From assembly GCA_910586375.1 (NCBI GenBank), contig CAJUIE010000023.1, forward strand, positions 1 to 16,963: a stretch of DNA of 16,963 nucleotides. The letters are read 5' to 3'. The notes beneath the pieces are model-generated. The model did no database searches. It worked only from the letters and a program-made list of their open reading frames with translations, and had not been told where the DNA came from. Of this stretch, positions 6,328 through 14,629 are shown piece by piece. The DNA is from an uncultured Alistipes sp. Its GTDB lineage: Bacteria; Bacteroidota; Bacteroidia; Bacteroidales; Rikenellaceae. A program made the translations under genes and the position numbers. Each line of letters starts with the position of its first letter. The first letter of the stretch is position 1.

Positions 6328-7116
6328 ATGAATAACCAACGTTTGATCCTGGTTACCAATGATGACGGGTATGCGTCGAAAGGTCTGGCTGCCGCTATCG
6401 AAGTGGCCCGGGGCTTCGGCCGTGTGGTCGTCGTGGCTCCCGAGACGCCACAGAGCGGCATGAGCCAGGCCATTACTATGCATCACCCGCTCTTCTTGCG
6501 TCGCGTCAGGCAGGAGGAGGGCGTCGAGGTTTATGCCTTTTCAGGCACTCCGGTCGACTGCATCAAGATGGCTTTTGACCACTTGCTGCGCGAGGAGCGC
6601 ATTGATCTGGTGATTTCGGGTATTAACCATGGCTCCAATTCGGCCGTCAATATCTTGTATTCCGGGACGATGGGGGCCGCTATCGAGGGCAGTTTTTATG
6701 GCTGCCCTGCCATTGGGCTTTCGGTCGACGACCACTCGCCCGACGCCGATTTCGAGGCGGCTGTTTTTTTCGGGCGGCAGATTGTCGGCGACTTGCTGCG
6801 GGAGCAGGTCGAAATGTCTTTGTGTCTCAATGTCAACGTTCCCGTCGGCAAGCCCGCCGATTTGAAAGGTATTCGCTTCTGCCGCCAGAACCGCGGATTC
6901 TGGCGTGAGGAGTTTTTTCGACGTCAGGACCCTATGGGCCGCGAATATTTCTGGCTTACGGGGGATTTTGTCAACACCGAGCCGGACGCTACCGACACCG
7001 ACGAGTGGGCTCTGTCCCACGGCTGGGTCTCGGTCGTTCCCGTGCATACGGACCTGACCGATTACCGTCTGCTGGAGCTTCTGGACGGGGCGTTTGGCTC
7101 GACCGAAAAGGAGTAA
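6328..7116 (+). CDS. surE: 5'/3'-nucleotidase SurE
   Basis: SurE is a metal-dependent phosphatase acting on nucleoside monophosphates and linked to survival in stationary phase. The 262-residue product carries the metal-binding N-terminal motif VTNDDGY at 9-15, the SQAITMHHP loop, GTPVDC, the GINHGSN signature, and YSGTMGAAIEG, all in canonical order. The length is typical of the family. ATG 6328 gives the family N-terminus directly before the first beta strand. The promoter lies in the shared intergenic space with rplS. The next gene begins 41 bp downstream but has its own -7 box, so cotranscription is not required. Confidence 0.95.
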   Translation: MNNQRLILVTNDDGYASKGLAAAIEVARGFGRVVVVAPETPQSGMSQAITMHHPLFLRRVRQEEGVEVYAFSGTPVDCIKMAFDHLLREERIDLVISGINHGSNSAVNILYSGTMGAAIEGSFYGCPAIGLSVDDHSPDADFEAAVFFGRQIVGDLLREQVEMSLCLNVNVPVGKPADLKGIRFCRQNRGFWREEFFRRQDPMGREYFWLTGDFVNTEPDATDTDEWALSHGWVSVVPVHTDLTDYRLLELLDGAFGSTEKE

Positions 7117-7141
7117 AGGGGTAGCACCTCGGAACAATCGT

Positions 7142-7149
7142 TATCTTTG
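7142..7149 (+). promoter_or_regulatory. -7 box (TATCTTTG) of the histidine kinase/response regulator pair
   Basis: The box ends 8 nt before ATG 7158. An in-frame GTG at 7149 overlaps the last base of the box, so it cannot be the translation start. Confidence 0.65.
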
Positions 7150-7157
7150 TGAATGTT

Positions 7158-8138
7158 ATGTTGATAAAAATCCTCCTCGTCATCGCCATCGTTGTACAGT
7201 TGGTCGCGACGCTTTATGCGCTCAAGCTGGTACGGACCACCAAGTACAATTCGATCTGGATACTCTTCATCGTGGGATTCTCGTTGCTTTGCGTCGAGCG
7301 GTTTATCCAGCTCTCGATGGCCAACGGGCGGGCTGTGCCGCTGGGGTGGTTTGCCTATCTGGGCATCGTCATTTCGATCTGTCTCTCCATCGGGGTAATG
7401 TACGCTTATAAGCTCTTCAAGTATATCGACCGGCTTAATCGTCAGCGGCAGCTGCTCAACAAACGTATCCTTACGGCTGTGTTGCGCACTGAGGAGAAGG
7501 CCCGGTCGCGTTTTTCGAAAGAACTGCATGATGGATTGGGACCGCTGCTCTCGTCAGCCAAGATGTCGCTCTCGGCACTGGCGCGCGAAGAGCGTACCCC
7601 GGAGCAGCGCGAGATCATTGACAACACGACTTACGTCATCGACGAAGCCATCCGTTCGCTACGTGAAATATCGAACAATCTGTCGCCACATCTGCTCAAC
7701 GACTTCGGCCTGGCACGCGGCATCCAGCACGTCATCGACCGGAGTGCCGCGATGCACAACGTAAAGATACGCTTCACGACCAATCTGCACACCGAGCGTT
7801 ACGACACCGACATCGAGGTGATCCTCTATCGTGTCATTTGCGAACTGATCAATAATTCGCTCAAACATGCTGCGTGCACATCGGTCAATCTGTCGCTTTC
7901 GCGCAACGGTTCCTCCCTGGCGCTCGACTACACCGACAACGGTCGCGGGTTCAACCCCCAGGCGATGATGGATTGCGGTATGGGTCTTTCGAACATCGCT
8001 TCGCGCATCAATTCGTTGGGCGGGACGTTTGACATCGCCTCGTCCAAAGGACGAGGTATGCGCGCATCGATCCGTATCGAAACCCGGCAGGAGCCCGGCT
8101 CAGTCGGGTATAACCGTCGAAAAGCGAAAAAACGATGA
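7158..8138 (+). CDS. Membrane sensor histidine kinase, NarL/DesK type (HisKA_3)
   Basis: This 326-residue kinase has three N-terminal hydrophobic segments (about 4-24, 33-52 and 65-86) with almost no periplasmic domain, so it probably senses something in or near the membrane. A short helix (about 90-118) leads to the phosphorylated histidine H124 in FSKELHDGLGPLLSSAKMSL, the HisKA_3 dimerisation motif. The ATPase domain has the N box ELINNSLKHA (229-238), the G1 box DNGRGF (260-265) and GMGLSNIASR (274-283). The product ends in a basic tail. Its stop codon overlaps the ATG of the response regulator by 4 bp (ATGA), which indicates translational coupling and a cognate pair. The signal sensed is not apparent. 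Confidence 0.92.
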   Translation: MLIKILLVIAIVVQLVATLYALKLVRTTKYNSIWILFIVGFSLLCVERFIQLSMANGRAVPLGWFAYLGIVISICLSIGVMYAYKLFKYIDRLNRQRQLLNKRILTAVLRTEEKARSRFSKELHDGLGPLLSSAKMSLSALAREERTPEQREIIDNTTYVIDEAIRSLREISNNLSPHLLNDFGLARGIQHVIDRSAAMHNVKIRFTTNLHTERYDTDIEVILYRVICELINNSLKHAACTSVNLSLSRNGSSLALDYTDNGRGFNPQAMMDCGMGLSNIASRINSLGGTFDIASSKGRGMRASIRIETRQEPGSVGYNRRKAKKR

Positions 8139-8776
8139 TGTATCGTATCGTTCTTGTCGACGACCACTCGCTCTTTCGTGGTGGTCTGAAGGGGCTGCTC
8201 GAACACAGCGCCGGCTGCCGTGTGGTCGGTGAGGCTGGCAGCGGTGAGGAGTTTCTGGCCATGCTTCCGGGGGTGGAGGCCGACGTGGTATTTATGGACT
8301 TTTCGATGCCGGGTCTTGATGGGGCGCAGACAACGGAGCGGGCTTTGGCCCTGCGGCCCGATTTGCGGGTTATCACCCTCTCGATGTTCGGTGAGGAGAG
8401 TTATTATTCGCGTATGGTCGAAGCTGGTGCCCGGGGTTTTTTACTAAAGGATTCTGCTATTGGCGACGTCATCGAAGCCATCGAGACGGTTATGGCTGGG
8501 GGGAGCTTCTTTTCTCCACAGCTGCTCTCGTCGCTGACCCATCGTATGCGCACCCGCGAATCCGGGGAGGGAATTGACGAGCCTCTCTCTGCGCGCGAGC
8601 GCGAAATTCTGGTTGCCGTTTGTCGGGGCCTCTCCAATCAGGAGATTGCCGACGAGCTCTTCATCTCCAAGCGCACGGTCGACAAGCACCGGGCCAATAT
8701 CCTCGAAAAGACAGGCTGTAAAAATACCGCTTCGCTGGTTGTCTACGCCATTCGCCACGGTATCGTGGAGGTGTAG
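8135..8776 (+). CDS. NarL/FixJ-family response regulator with LuxR HTH
   Basis: This 213-residue output partner belongs to the overlapping upstream kinase. The receiver domain (about 3-120) has the acidic pocket D9/D10 and the phosphorylated aspartate D55 in VVFMDFSMPGLDG. The switch residue is T81 or S83 in VITLSMF, and the conserved lysine is K105 in FLLKDSA. The C-terminal LuxR-type helix-turn-helix (about 151-208) reads LSAREREILVAVCRGLSNQEIADELFISKRTVDKH in the standard pattern. An alternative start is the second ATG at 8138. No obvious target gene follows; efp is on the opposite strand past a shared terminator. Confidence 0.94.
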   Translation: MMYRIVLVDDHSLFRGGLKGLLEHSAGCRVVGEAGSGEEFLAMLPGVEADVVFMDFSMPGLDGAQTTERALALRPDLRVITLSMFGEESYYSRMVEAGARGFLLKDSAIGDVIEAIETVMAGGSFFSPQLLSSLTHRMRTRESGEGIDEPLSAREREILVAVCRGLSNQEIADELFISKRTVDKHRANILEKTGCKNTASLVVYAIRHGIVEV

Positions 8777-8944
8777 GAAGGCTGCGGCTCAGCGGCTTTG
8801 CCGGAGCCGGAGTGCCCCCCCCAGCTTTGTTATTCTGAGGTTTAAAGCCGAAGAATCTTTTTCGATCGAAGATCGTGCGGGCCTCAGCCTCGCCGCGGAG
8901 ATCCGCAAAAAACAGTCGGCTCTGCTGTCTTCGGCCTGACAAAA

Positions 8945-8977
8945 AATCCCCGGGACGCATCGGACGTCCCGGGGATT
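8945..8977. terminator. Strong bidirectional terminator between the response regulator and efp
   Basis: A 13-bp perfect stem (8945-8957 with 8965-8977, loop CATCGGA) has CCCCGGGACG at its core. It is flanked by A-run and T-run sequences, serving the converging transcripts from both sides. The space before it (8777-8940) holds no gene but contains an 8-nt C tract at 8815-8822. Confidence 0.88.
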
Positions 8978-9036
8978 TTCATAGGTAGTTTTAAGCGGTT
9001 TTCTTCGGCCAGCTCCCAAGCCCTCCCCCGCTTCGG

Positions 9037-9609
9037 TTACTTGATGCGCTCGTAATATTCGCGGGTGCGAGTGTCGACGCGGATTTTGTCGCCCGTGTTG
9101 ATGAACAGCGGTACGCGAACCGTGGCGCCGGTGTTGACTGTGGCGGGCTTCAGCGAGTTGGTCGACGCCGTGTCGCCCTTGATGCCCGGCTCGGTATAGG
9201 TCACCTCCATGTCGACGATCGGGGGCAGTTCGGCCGAAAGGACGGTCTCCTTCTCGGTATGGAACATCACCTCGACGATCTGGCCGTCGGCCATCAGGTC
9301 GTAGTTGTTGATCAGGCTCTTGTCGATGTTGATCTCCTCGAAAGTCTCGGTGTGCATGAAGTGGGCCCCCAGATCATCTTCATAGGTGAACTGGTAGGGG
9401 CGACGCTCCACGCGTACCTGCTCGATCTTCTGGCTTACGGACGAGAAAGTGTTTTCCAGCACACGGCCGTTTTCCAGATTCTTGAGCTTCGAACGGACGA
9501 ATGCGGGACCCTTACCCGGTTTGCAGTGCTGGAAATCGACCACCAGAAAGGTCTTGCCGTCCATTTCGATGCACATGCCGATCTTGATGTCGGCGGCTGT
9601 GATTGTCAT
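9037..9609 (-). CDS. efp: Translation elongation factor P
   Basis: EF-P enters stalled ribosomes and promotes peptide bond formation at polyproline stretches. The 190-residue product has the N-terminal KOW-like domain with the loop HCKPGKGPAFVRSKLKN. The exposed lysine K33 of PGKG corresponds to the site modified in some bacteria. Two OB domains follow, with the typical YTEPGIKGDT and ending INTGDKIRVDTRTREYYER. The length is normal. ATG 9609 matches the family start. A TAAATTTG box at 9651-9644 would give a leader of about 30 nt. No lysine-modifying enzyme gene is visible nearby. Confidence 0.96.
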   Translation of the reverse strand: MTITAADIKIGMCIEMDGKTFLVVDFQHCKPGKGPAFVRSKLKNLENGRVLENTFSSVSQKIEQVRVERRPYQFTYEDDLGAHFMHTETFEEINIDKSLINNYDLMADGQIVEVMFHTEKETVLSAELPPIVDMEVTYTEPGIKGDTASTNSLKPATVNTGATVRVPLFINTGDKIRVDTRTREYYERIK

Positions 9610-9643
9610 AGTTGTATCGTTTTTGATGATTTTTTGCTGTCGG

Positions 9644-9651
9644 CAAATTTA
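9644..9651 (-). promoter_or_regulatory. -7 box (TAAATTTG) of efp
   Basis: This TAnnTTTG match on the minus strand lies 34 nt before the efp ATG, in the short AT-rich gap after the cardiolipin synthase-type gene. Confidence 0.5.
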
Positions 9652-9687
9652 CGAAAAAATCCGCGAATTTGCAAAATTGGTTGCAGC

Positions 9688-11103
9688 TTACAGCAGCGGC
9701 GAGAAGATGCGCATGCACGACTCGGCGAGGCGTTTGCCGTGCGGGCGGTTGAACCATTCGGCGGGCGTCAGTCTCCGGCAGCTGTGCAGGTCTTTTTCGT
9801 AGATGGCGGCCATGCGGGCTGTGAATTCCCGGTCATAGGCGAAGACGTTGACTTCGAAATTGTGCTCGAAGCTGCGGAAATCCATGTTTGCTGAGCCGAA
9901 GACCACAAGGTCGTCATCGATGATCAGCAGCTTGGAGTGGAGAAAACCGGGGGTGTAGAGGGCGATTTTTACCCCGGCGCGCATCAAATCGTCGAGGTAG
10001 GAGTGGCTCGCCAGGTCGACGATGCGTGAGTCGGAGTGCTCGGGGAGCATCAACCGCACGTCGATACCCGCCAACGCGGCCGACTTCAGGGCCGAGTCGA
10101 GCAGGTCGGAAGGGAGGTAGTAGGGGGTTTCGATCCACACACGGTGTGAAGCCCGTGAAATAGCATAACTGTCGGCTTGCAAGAGGGTTCGCCACTTGCC
10201 GAACGGACCGCCGGGGAGAACCTGAAGAATCCCCTCGGTGTAGCGCCCGAGTGTGGGGTAGTAGCCGGGGCCTTCCACGCGGTGTTTGGTTGTTGCGGCC
10301 CAGTCGTTCAGAAACGAGGATTGCAGCCCTGCGACCCCGCATCCTTCGAGTCGGAAGTGGGTGTCGCGCCAGCAGCCCCACTCGACCCCGTCGACGTAGC
10401 GGTCGGCGATGTTCATGCCCCCGACGAAGCCCACGTGGCCGTCGATAACAGCGATCTTGCGGTGGTTGCGGTAGTTGACCTTGCTGGTGAAGCGCGGGAA
10501 TTTTACGTGGAGAAAGGCGCGAACTTCGATACCCTCCGCGCGCATTCCCTCGAAGAAGGAACGTTTGACACGTGCGCACCCCACGTCGTCGTAGAGAATC
10601 CGCACCTCGACTCCTTCACGGGCTTTGGCGACGAGGGCATCCCGCAGCCGACAACCGGTGTGGTCGTCGCAGAAGATGTAATATTGCAGGTGTATGTGGT
10701 GGTGTGCCGTGGCAATGGCTTTGAGCAGCGCCTCGATTTTCGATGGCCCGTCGACGTAGGGCGTAATGCGGCTGCCATAGAGCGGCACGGCATGGGCTGC
10801 GTCGACGAGCAGGGCGGATAGGGGGCGGTGGTGTGGTGGCAGGGCGGGCCGGTCTGCCGGGTCGCTCTCTTCGAGCTGCGAGGCGAGACGCTTGCGCATA
10901 CGGCGCGAAATAAAGCGCCGTTTGGAGAGGTTTTGTCCGAAGAGGAAGTAGACGACGAGCCCTACACCGGGGGCCAGCAGCAGCACGAGAATCCACGGGA
11001 GTGTCCGCAGCGGATTCCGGTTTTCGGTGATGATGACCAGCACGACGCCTGCGATTGAAAGCGTGTAGACGCACAAAAACAGGATGTTGAGTATTTGTAG
11101 CAT
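9688..11103 (-). CDS. cls: Cardiolipin synthase, phospholipase D type
   Basis: This membrane enzyme condenses two phosphatidylglycerols into cardiolipin and glycerol. The 471-residue product starts with two hydrophobic segments (about 4-24 and 35-55), followed by the basic stretch SKRRFISRRMRKR. The catalytic region has two HKD motifs: H214-K216-D221 in NHRKIAVIDG, and H389-K391-D396 in HSKLLIIDD. Each is followed by the conserved GG/GS-x-N motif (GGMNIADRY and GSANMDFRS). The frame is open to 11487, but the upstream part is a shadow of the DUF4837 gene. ATG 11103 gives the usual Cls N-terminus. The 188-nt gap upstream carries a hairpin also seen elsewhere in the window. A phosphatidyltransferase of related type is the only real alternative. 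Confidence 0.93.
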   Translation of the reverse strand: MLQILNILFLCVYTLSIAGVVLVIITENRNPLRTLPWILVLLLAPGVGLVVYFLFGQNLSKRRFISRRMRKRLASQLEESDPADRPALPPHHRPLSALLVDAAHAVPLYGSRITPYVDGPSKIEALLKAIATAHHHIHLQYYIFCDDHTGCRLRDALVAKAREGVEVRILYDDVGCARVKRSFFEGMRAEGIEVRAFLHVKFPRFTSKVNYRNHRKIAVIDGHVGFVGGMNIADRYVDGVEWGCWRDTHFRLEGCGVAGLQSSFLNDWAATTKHRVEGPGYYPTLGRYTEGILQVLPGGPFGKWRTLLQADSYAISRASHRVWIETPYYLPSDLLDSALKSAALAGIDVRLMLPEHSDSRIVDLASHSYLDDLMRAGVKIALYTPGFLHSKLLIIDDDLVVFGSANMDFRSFEHNFEVNVFAYDREFTARMAAIYEKDLHSCRRLTPAEWFNRPHGKRLAESCMRIFSPLL

Positions 11104-11176
11104 GGTTCGGGTCTCTTCGTGGATGTTCGGATTTGTCTTCTTTTCGCAAAACTTTTCGCCGGCCCCTATGGGGTCC

Positions 11177-11210
11177 GTCGAGCCGTAGCCCCGCCCAGCG
11201 GAGGCTCGAC
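11177..11210. repeat. Palindromic hairpin element, copy A
   Basis: The core AGCC-CCGC-loop CCA-GCGG-A-GGCT (11187-11206, one bulged A) is framed by a further inverted repeat GTCGAGCC / GGCTCGAC (11177-11184 and 11203-11210). It lies between the DUF4837 gene and cls. The same core with another loop forms the terminator at 13025-13044. Confidence 0.6.
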
Positions 11211-11291
11211 AAACTCGCCACCGCGGACTCCGGCTCTCTGCCGAAAACGCTAAACGGATTCTTAACTGCGCTACGCTTGTTTTCTCCCTCC

Positions 11292-12287
11292 TCAGTTGGG
11301 GAAGTGCACCGTGTAGAGCAGGTGCTCGACGCCGCGCACGAAGTTGCGTTTGTGCAGTTTGGGCGAATAGACGTAGCCGTCGAGCGTGAAGACGCGGTTT
11401 GTGGTGGTGTCGACTGTTGAATAGCTGACGAACGGACCACCCATGAAGTCGCCTTCCACGTCCCAGAATCCGCGCAGCTCGCACCACAGCCGCCCTTCAA
11501 GACGGAACATGCGATAGCCCGGCTGAAAGGCGTCGGAGGTGGTCATGTATGACCCGTCGCTCGGGCCGGGAATGCGGGCTGCGAAGCGATTGCGAGCCGC
11601 CAGAAGCGCCGCAGCCGACAGCGATTCGGGACCTTCGTAGGGATAGCTATAGATCATGAAGCCCTGGCTGGCTGTAGGGTATTCGTAGCGGGCCCAGATG
11701 AAATCGGGCTGCTCGGCAGCGAGGAGGTAGCCTTTGGGTACATTCATCCGTACGCCGAAAGTGCGCTCGATAGCGCGTTCAACACCCGAAGCCCCGAACG
11801 ATTCGGCGAAACGGATGTCGCGGTCGCGCTCTGCCATTTCGAGCCCCTGGACCAGCTCGGCGCGGTGCGTGGAAACATACTCTGTAAGGGCACGGTCGTC
11901 AGGCCCTTGCAGGGTCAGTACGATCTGCGGCTCGGCCGTGACGTCGTACTCGACAGCCACTGACGCCTCCTCCAACGATGGATCTTCGACTATGCGGAGG
12001 ATGTTGCGGTGGGCGGCGAGCATTCCCGCAAGGTCCTGCTCGCGGATACGCAGCACGTCGAACAACGGCTCGGTCTGGTTGAGCCACGGCACCGGGGCGG
12101 TCAGCACGGCCCGCAGGGTGTCGCCCACCTCACCCGTCCATTGGCGCTGGGGACATACGACAAGTAATTCGTAAGGCGCTCCCTGTGCCGTTTTCCGGTG
12201 TGTGCCGTCCAGGGTGCGAAAGGCATCGCAACCCGTTGCTGCGAAGACTACGGCAAGTGCTATGAGAAGGTCTCGGAATGTTTTCAT
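11292..12287 (-). CDS. DUF4837-family lipoprotein
   Basis: The function is unknown; this is a Bacteroidetes-specific family. The 331-residue product begins with a lipoprotein signal: basic MKTFRD, a hydrophobic core LLIALAVVFA and the lipobox ATGC with acylated Cys20. The mature protein therefore probably faces the periplasm from the inner or outer membrane. The rest is soluble, with features such as ELLVVCPQRQWTGEVGDTLR, IWARYEYPTASQGFMIYSYPYEG and, near the end, a segment spanning FVSYSTVDTTTNRVFTLDGYVYSP. The frame is open to a TTG at 12341, but that lies upstream of the -7 box (12318-12311). ATG 12287 gives a clean signal peptide. The gene diverges from the polysaccharide deacetylase. Family assignment rests on overall resemblance. 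Confidence 0.8.
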   Translation of the reverse strand: MKTFRDLLIALAVVFAATGCDAFRTLDGTHRKTAQGAPYELLVVCPQRQWTGEVGDTLRAVLTAPVPWLNQTEPLFDVLRIREQDLAGMLAAHRNILRIVEDPSLEEASVAVEYDVTAEPQIVLTLQGPDDRALTEYVSTHRAELVQGLEMAERDRDIRFAESFGASGVERAIERTFGVRMNVPKGYLLAAEQPDFIWARYEYPTASQGFMIYSYPYEGPESLSAAALLAARNRFAARIPGPSDGSYMTTSDAFQPGYRMFRLEGRLWCELRGFWDVEGDFMGGPFVSYSTVDTTTNRVFTLDGYVYSPKLHKRNFVRGVEHLLYTVHFPN

Positions 12288-12310
12288 AATCGGGAAACTA
12301 AGGTTAACGA

Positions 12311-12349
12311 CAAAGATAGAAATTTTTACGGATTTTTTCATTACATTTG
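12311..12349. promoter_or_regulatory. Divergent promoters of the DUF4837 and deacetylase genes
   Basis: TATCTTTG at 12318-12311 on the minus strand precedes the lipoprotein gene by 23 nt. TACATTTG at 12342-12349 on the plus strand ends 9 nt before the ATG at 12359. The 71-bp gap holds both. Confidence 0.6.
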
Positions 12350-12358
12350 TAGCAAACC

Positions 12359-12967
12359 ATGCGCTTCAAACCACCGAAAATAATCCGCCGGCTGTTGCCC
12401 GATCTGATTTGGGAGATCGACGATCCCGAAGGGGTATTCCTTACCTTCGACGACGGTCCCACGCCTGGCATCACCGAATGGATTCTCTCCACGTTGGACA
12501 AGTACGATGCCAAAGCAACCTTTTTTGTGCTGGGCAAAAACGTGGAGATGTACCCCGATCTTTTTCAGCGTATTCTCGACGCCGGCCACCGGGTGGGCAA
12601 TCATACCTATTCCCATCAGAAGGGCTGGGGTATGAGTCTGGAGCGTTACACGGAGGATGTCGACTTTGCCAACGACCTGATCGGCAGCGATCTGTTCCGT
12701 CCGCCTTATGCCCGTATCACGCCGGCTCAGGCGCGGCTGCTGGGGCAGCGTTACAAGCTGGTGATGTGGGACATCATTTCGCGCGACTACAACCGGCGCC
12801 TCTCGCCCCGCACGTGTTTGAAGAATGTGACCAAGTATCTGGCCCCGGGGGCTATTGTCGTGTTTCACGACAGTGAAAAAGCGTTTCGCAACATGCGTTA
12901 TGCTCTGCCCCGGACGTTGGAAAAGATTCGTCAGGCAGGCCTTCGGTGTAAGGCGATTGAGCTATAG
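12359..12967 (+). CDS. NodB-type polysaccharide deacetylase family protein
   Basis: The family removes acetyl groups from N- or O-acetylated sugars in peptidoglycan, chitin-like or capsular polymers, using a metal ion. The 202-residue product is essentially the bare NodB domain. Visible motifs are TFDDGP at 29-34 (D31 base, D32 metal ligand), HTYSH at 82-86 (metal-binding histidines), RPPY at 114-117, MWD at 136-138 and the C-terminal FHDS at 169-172 (H170). All key residues are present. There is no signal peptide or membrane anchor, so location is uncertain. It has its own promoter and ends before a hairpin terminator at 13025-13051. The substrate is not deducible. Confidence 0.9.
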   Translation: MRFKPPKIIRRLLPDLIWEIDDPEGVFLTFDDGPTPGITEWILSTLDKYDAKATFFVLGKNVEMYPDLFQRILDAGHRVGNHTYSHQKGWGMSLERYTEDVDFANDLIGSDLFRPPYARITPAQARLLGQRYKLVMWDIISRDYNRRLSPRTCLKNVTKYLAPGAIVVFHDSEKAFRNMRYALPRTLEKIRQAGLRCKAIEL

Positions 12968-13024
12968 CGCGGTTAAGGGTCTGTATACTGTCATGCTCCC
13001 GGCTTTTGGGCCGGGTCGGGCCGC

Positions 13025-13051
13025 AGCCCCGCCTTGCGGAGGCTTTTTTTT
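13025..13051 (+). terminator. Terminator after the deacetylase (hairpin element, copy B)
   Basis: AGCC-CCGC-loop CTT-GCGG-A-GGCT with one bulged A is followed by eight T. The stem is the same as the element at 11187-11206, but here it carries a U-tract and works as an intrinsic terminator. Confidence 0.75.
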
Positions 13052-13201
13052 GCAACGCCTTCGGGGCATTGTCTCTTCGGCAGCCTCACGCCAGCGGCGT
13101 GCCCCCCCCCTCTCTTATCCATGACGCCCCCATTGGAGGCGCCACTTTGCTTCGCCTCGGCAAAGTCCGCGGGCGGCCTCTGCTCTCGGCTTACGCAAAG
13201 T
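13052..13201. other. Intergenic mosaic next to cassette 2
   Basis: No gene is supported. The stretch holds a 9-nt C tract (13102-13110). It also holds CTTCGCCTCGGCAAAGTCC at 13150-13168, found with one mismatch beside cassette 3 (15436-15454), and GCTCTCGGCTTA at 13182-13193, found again in the nrnA promoter region (15785-15796). Confidence 0.55.
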
Positions 13202-13393
13202 TGCACGCAGCGAACGGGGAAACCGCCCGCACGGTGGCTGTTGCCCTCGGGGCTCACGTTGGTACTGTAGAAGCCCACGTATGACCCGTCCACGCTCGAC
13301 GCCGAGCGAGGCGAACTGCTCCAGGCGTAACCGTTCGTGCCCACAGTGGTCAGGCCGCCGGAACCGCTGGCGCGGTAACCCGAAGCGGGGTAG
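13202..13393 (-). repeat. Cassette 2: orphan C-type-lectin-like variable C-terminus fragment
   Basis: On the minus strand the frame reads IYPASGYRASGSGG, VGTNGYAWSSSPRSAS, GFYSTNVSPEGNSHR and GFPVRCVQ. It begins with the codon directly after the TAA of the aminotransferase and is in the same frame. Instead of the E-stop ending of the other copies it continues in frame with LCVSRE and runs on to about 12991. The piece reading ATAAGAGAGG that follows the stop in copies 1 and 3 is found here about 85 bp further downstream (plus strand near 13110-13119), as if foreign sequence had been inserted. It has no start codon or upstream domain. Framework codons are identical to cassette 3. Confidence 0.75.
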
Positions 13394-13395
13394 AT

Positions 13396-14598
13396 TTATT
13401 GTTTTTTGCGTATGTTATAGGCTTCGAGAGCCTTGCGCAGGATGAGCAGTGCGCGTTCAAGGTCTTCTTTTTTCAGAACGTAGGCGATGCGCACTTCGTT
13501 GCGGCCGCACGAAGGATCGGAGTAGAAGCCCGAAGCCGGGGCGAGCATCACAGTTTCACCCTCGAAGTCGAACTCCGAGAGGCACCAGGCACAGAAATCG
13601 TCGCTGTCGTCCACGGGCAGGCGTGCCACTGTGTAGAAGGCCCCCATTGGAATGGGCGAGTAGACGCCGGGAATACGGTTGAGGCCGTCGATCAGGCATT
13701 TGCGTCGCTCGATATACTCTTCGTAGACTTCGGTAGCGTAACTGCGCGGGGCGTCGATCGAGGCTTCGGCCACGATCTGCCCTAAGAGCGGGGGAGAGAG
13801 CCGGGCCTGGCAGAATTTCATCACGGCGTTGCGCAGTGTGCGGTTTTTGGTGATGAGAGCGCCGATGCGGATGCCGCATTCCGAGTAACGTTTTGACACC
13901 GAGTCGATCAGAACAACGTTCTGCTCGATGCCTTCGAGATGACAGGCCGAGATGTAGGGCGATCCGGTATAGATAAATTCGCGGTATACCTCGTCCGAAA
14001 AGAGAAAGAGGTCGTATTTTTTTACCAGGTCGCGGATCCGGTTCATTTCGCGCCGTGTGTAAAGGTAGCCCGTGGGGTTGTTGGGGTTGCAGATCAGGAT
14101 TCCGCGCGTGCGGGGATTGATGAGCTTTTCGAACTCCTCGATGGGTGGCAGGGCGAATCCGTTTTCGATGGTCGACACCACGGGACGGATGATCGCTCCG
14201 GCCGATATGGCAAAAGCCATGTAGTTGGCGTAAGCCGGCTCGGGTACGATGATTTCGTCTCCCGGGTTGAGGCACGACATAAAGGCGAACAGCACGGCTT
14301 CCGACCCGCCCGTCGTGATGATGATCTCATCGGGCGATAATTTGATCTGATACTGCTCGTAGTAGCTTGCCAGCTTTTCGCGCAATGAACGGTAGCCGTC
14401 GCTGGGGCTATATTCCAGAATCGTCCGGTCGATCTTTTTCAGAGCGTCGAGTCCCACCTCAGGGGTCGGCAGGTCGGGCTGGCCGATGTTGAGGTGGTAG
14501 ATCTTCGTGCCGCGGGCTCGTGCTGCTTCAGCTAAGGGAACGAGTTTGCGGATGGGCGAGGCCGGCATGAGCTCGGCGCGTTGCGATATTTCAGGCAT
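13396..14598 (-). CDS. PLP-dependent aspartate aminotransferase-type protein (class I/II)
   Basis: The reaction is transfer of an amino group between an amino acid (probably aspartate) and 2-oxoglutarate, in the cytoplasm. The 400-residue product has the class I fold pattern: an N-terminal arm MPASPIRKLVPLAE, YHLNIGQPDLPTPE (34-47), TTGGSEAVLFA (95-105), NPNNPTGYLY (171-180, N174 to PLP), SDEVYREFIY (201-210), the PLP lysine K236 in SVSKRYSECGIRIG, and the carboxylate-binding R370 in NEVRIAYVL. I chose ATG 14598 because MPEISQRA matches the family start. ATG 14622 is possible, and longer starts run into the HU gene. It lies just after HU and may be cotranscribed with it. The substrate range cannot be fixed from sequence. 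Confidence 0.92.
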   Translation of the reverse strand: MPEISQRAELMPASPIRKLVPLAEAARARGTKIYHLNIGQPDLPTPEVGLDALKKIDRTILEYSPSDGYRSLREKLASYYEQYQIKLSPDEIIITTGGSEAVLFAFMSCLNPGDEIIVPEPAYANYMAFAISAGAIIRPVVSTIENGFALPPIEEFEKLINPRTRGILICNPNNPTGYLYTRREMNRIRDLVKKYDLFLFSDEVYREFIYTGSPYISACHLEGIEQNVVLIDSVSKRYSECGIRIGALITKNRTLRNAVMKFCQARLSPPLLGQIVAEASIDAPRSYATEVYEEYIERRKCLIDGLNRIPGVYSPIPMGAFYTVARLPVDDSDDFCAWCLSEFDFEGETVMLAPASGFYSDPSCGRNEVRIAYVLKKEDLERALLILRKALEAYNIRKKQ

Positions 14599-14629
14599 GG
14601 GAATACGTGTTTTTTTTGGCATCGGCGGG

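Noticed and set aside
9688..11487. 599-codon version of the cardiolipin synthase gene
   Set aside because: The extra 128 N-terminal codons overlap the DUF4837 gene in another frame and lack the membrane start typical of Cls. ATG 11103 fits the family.
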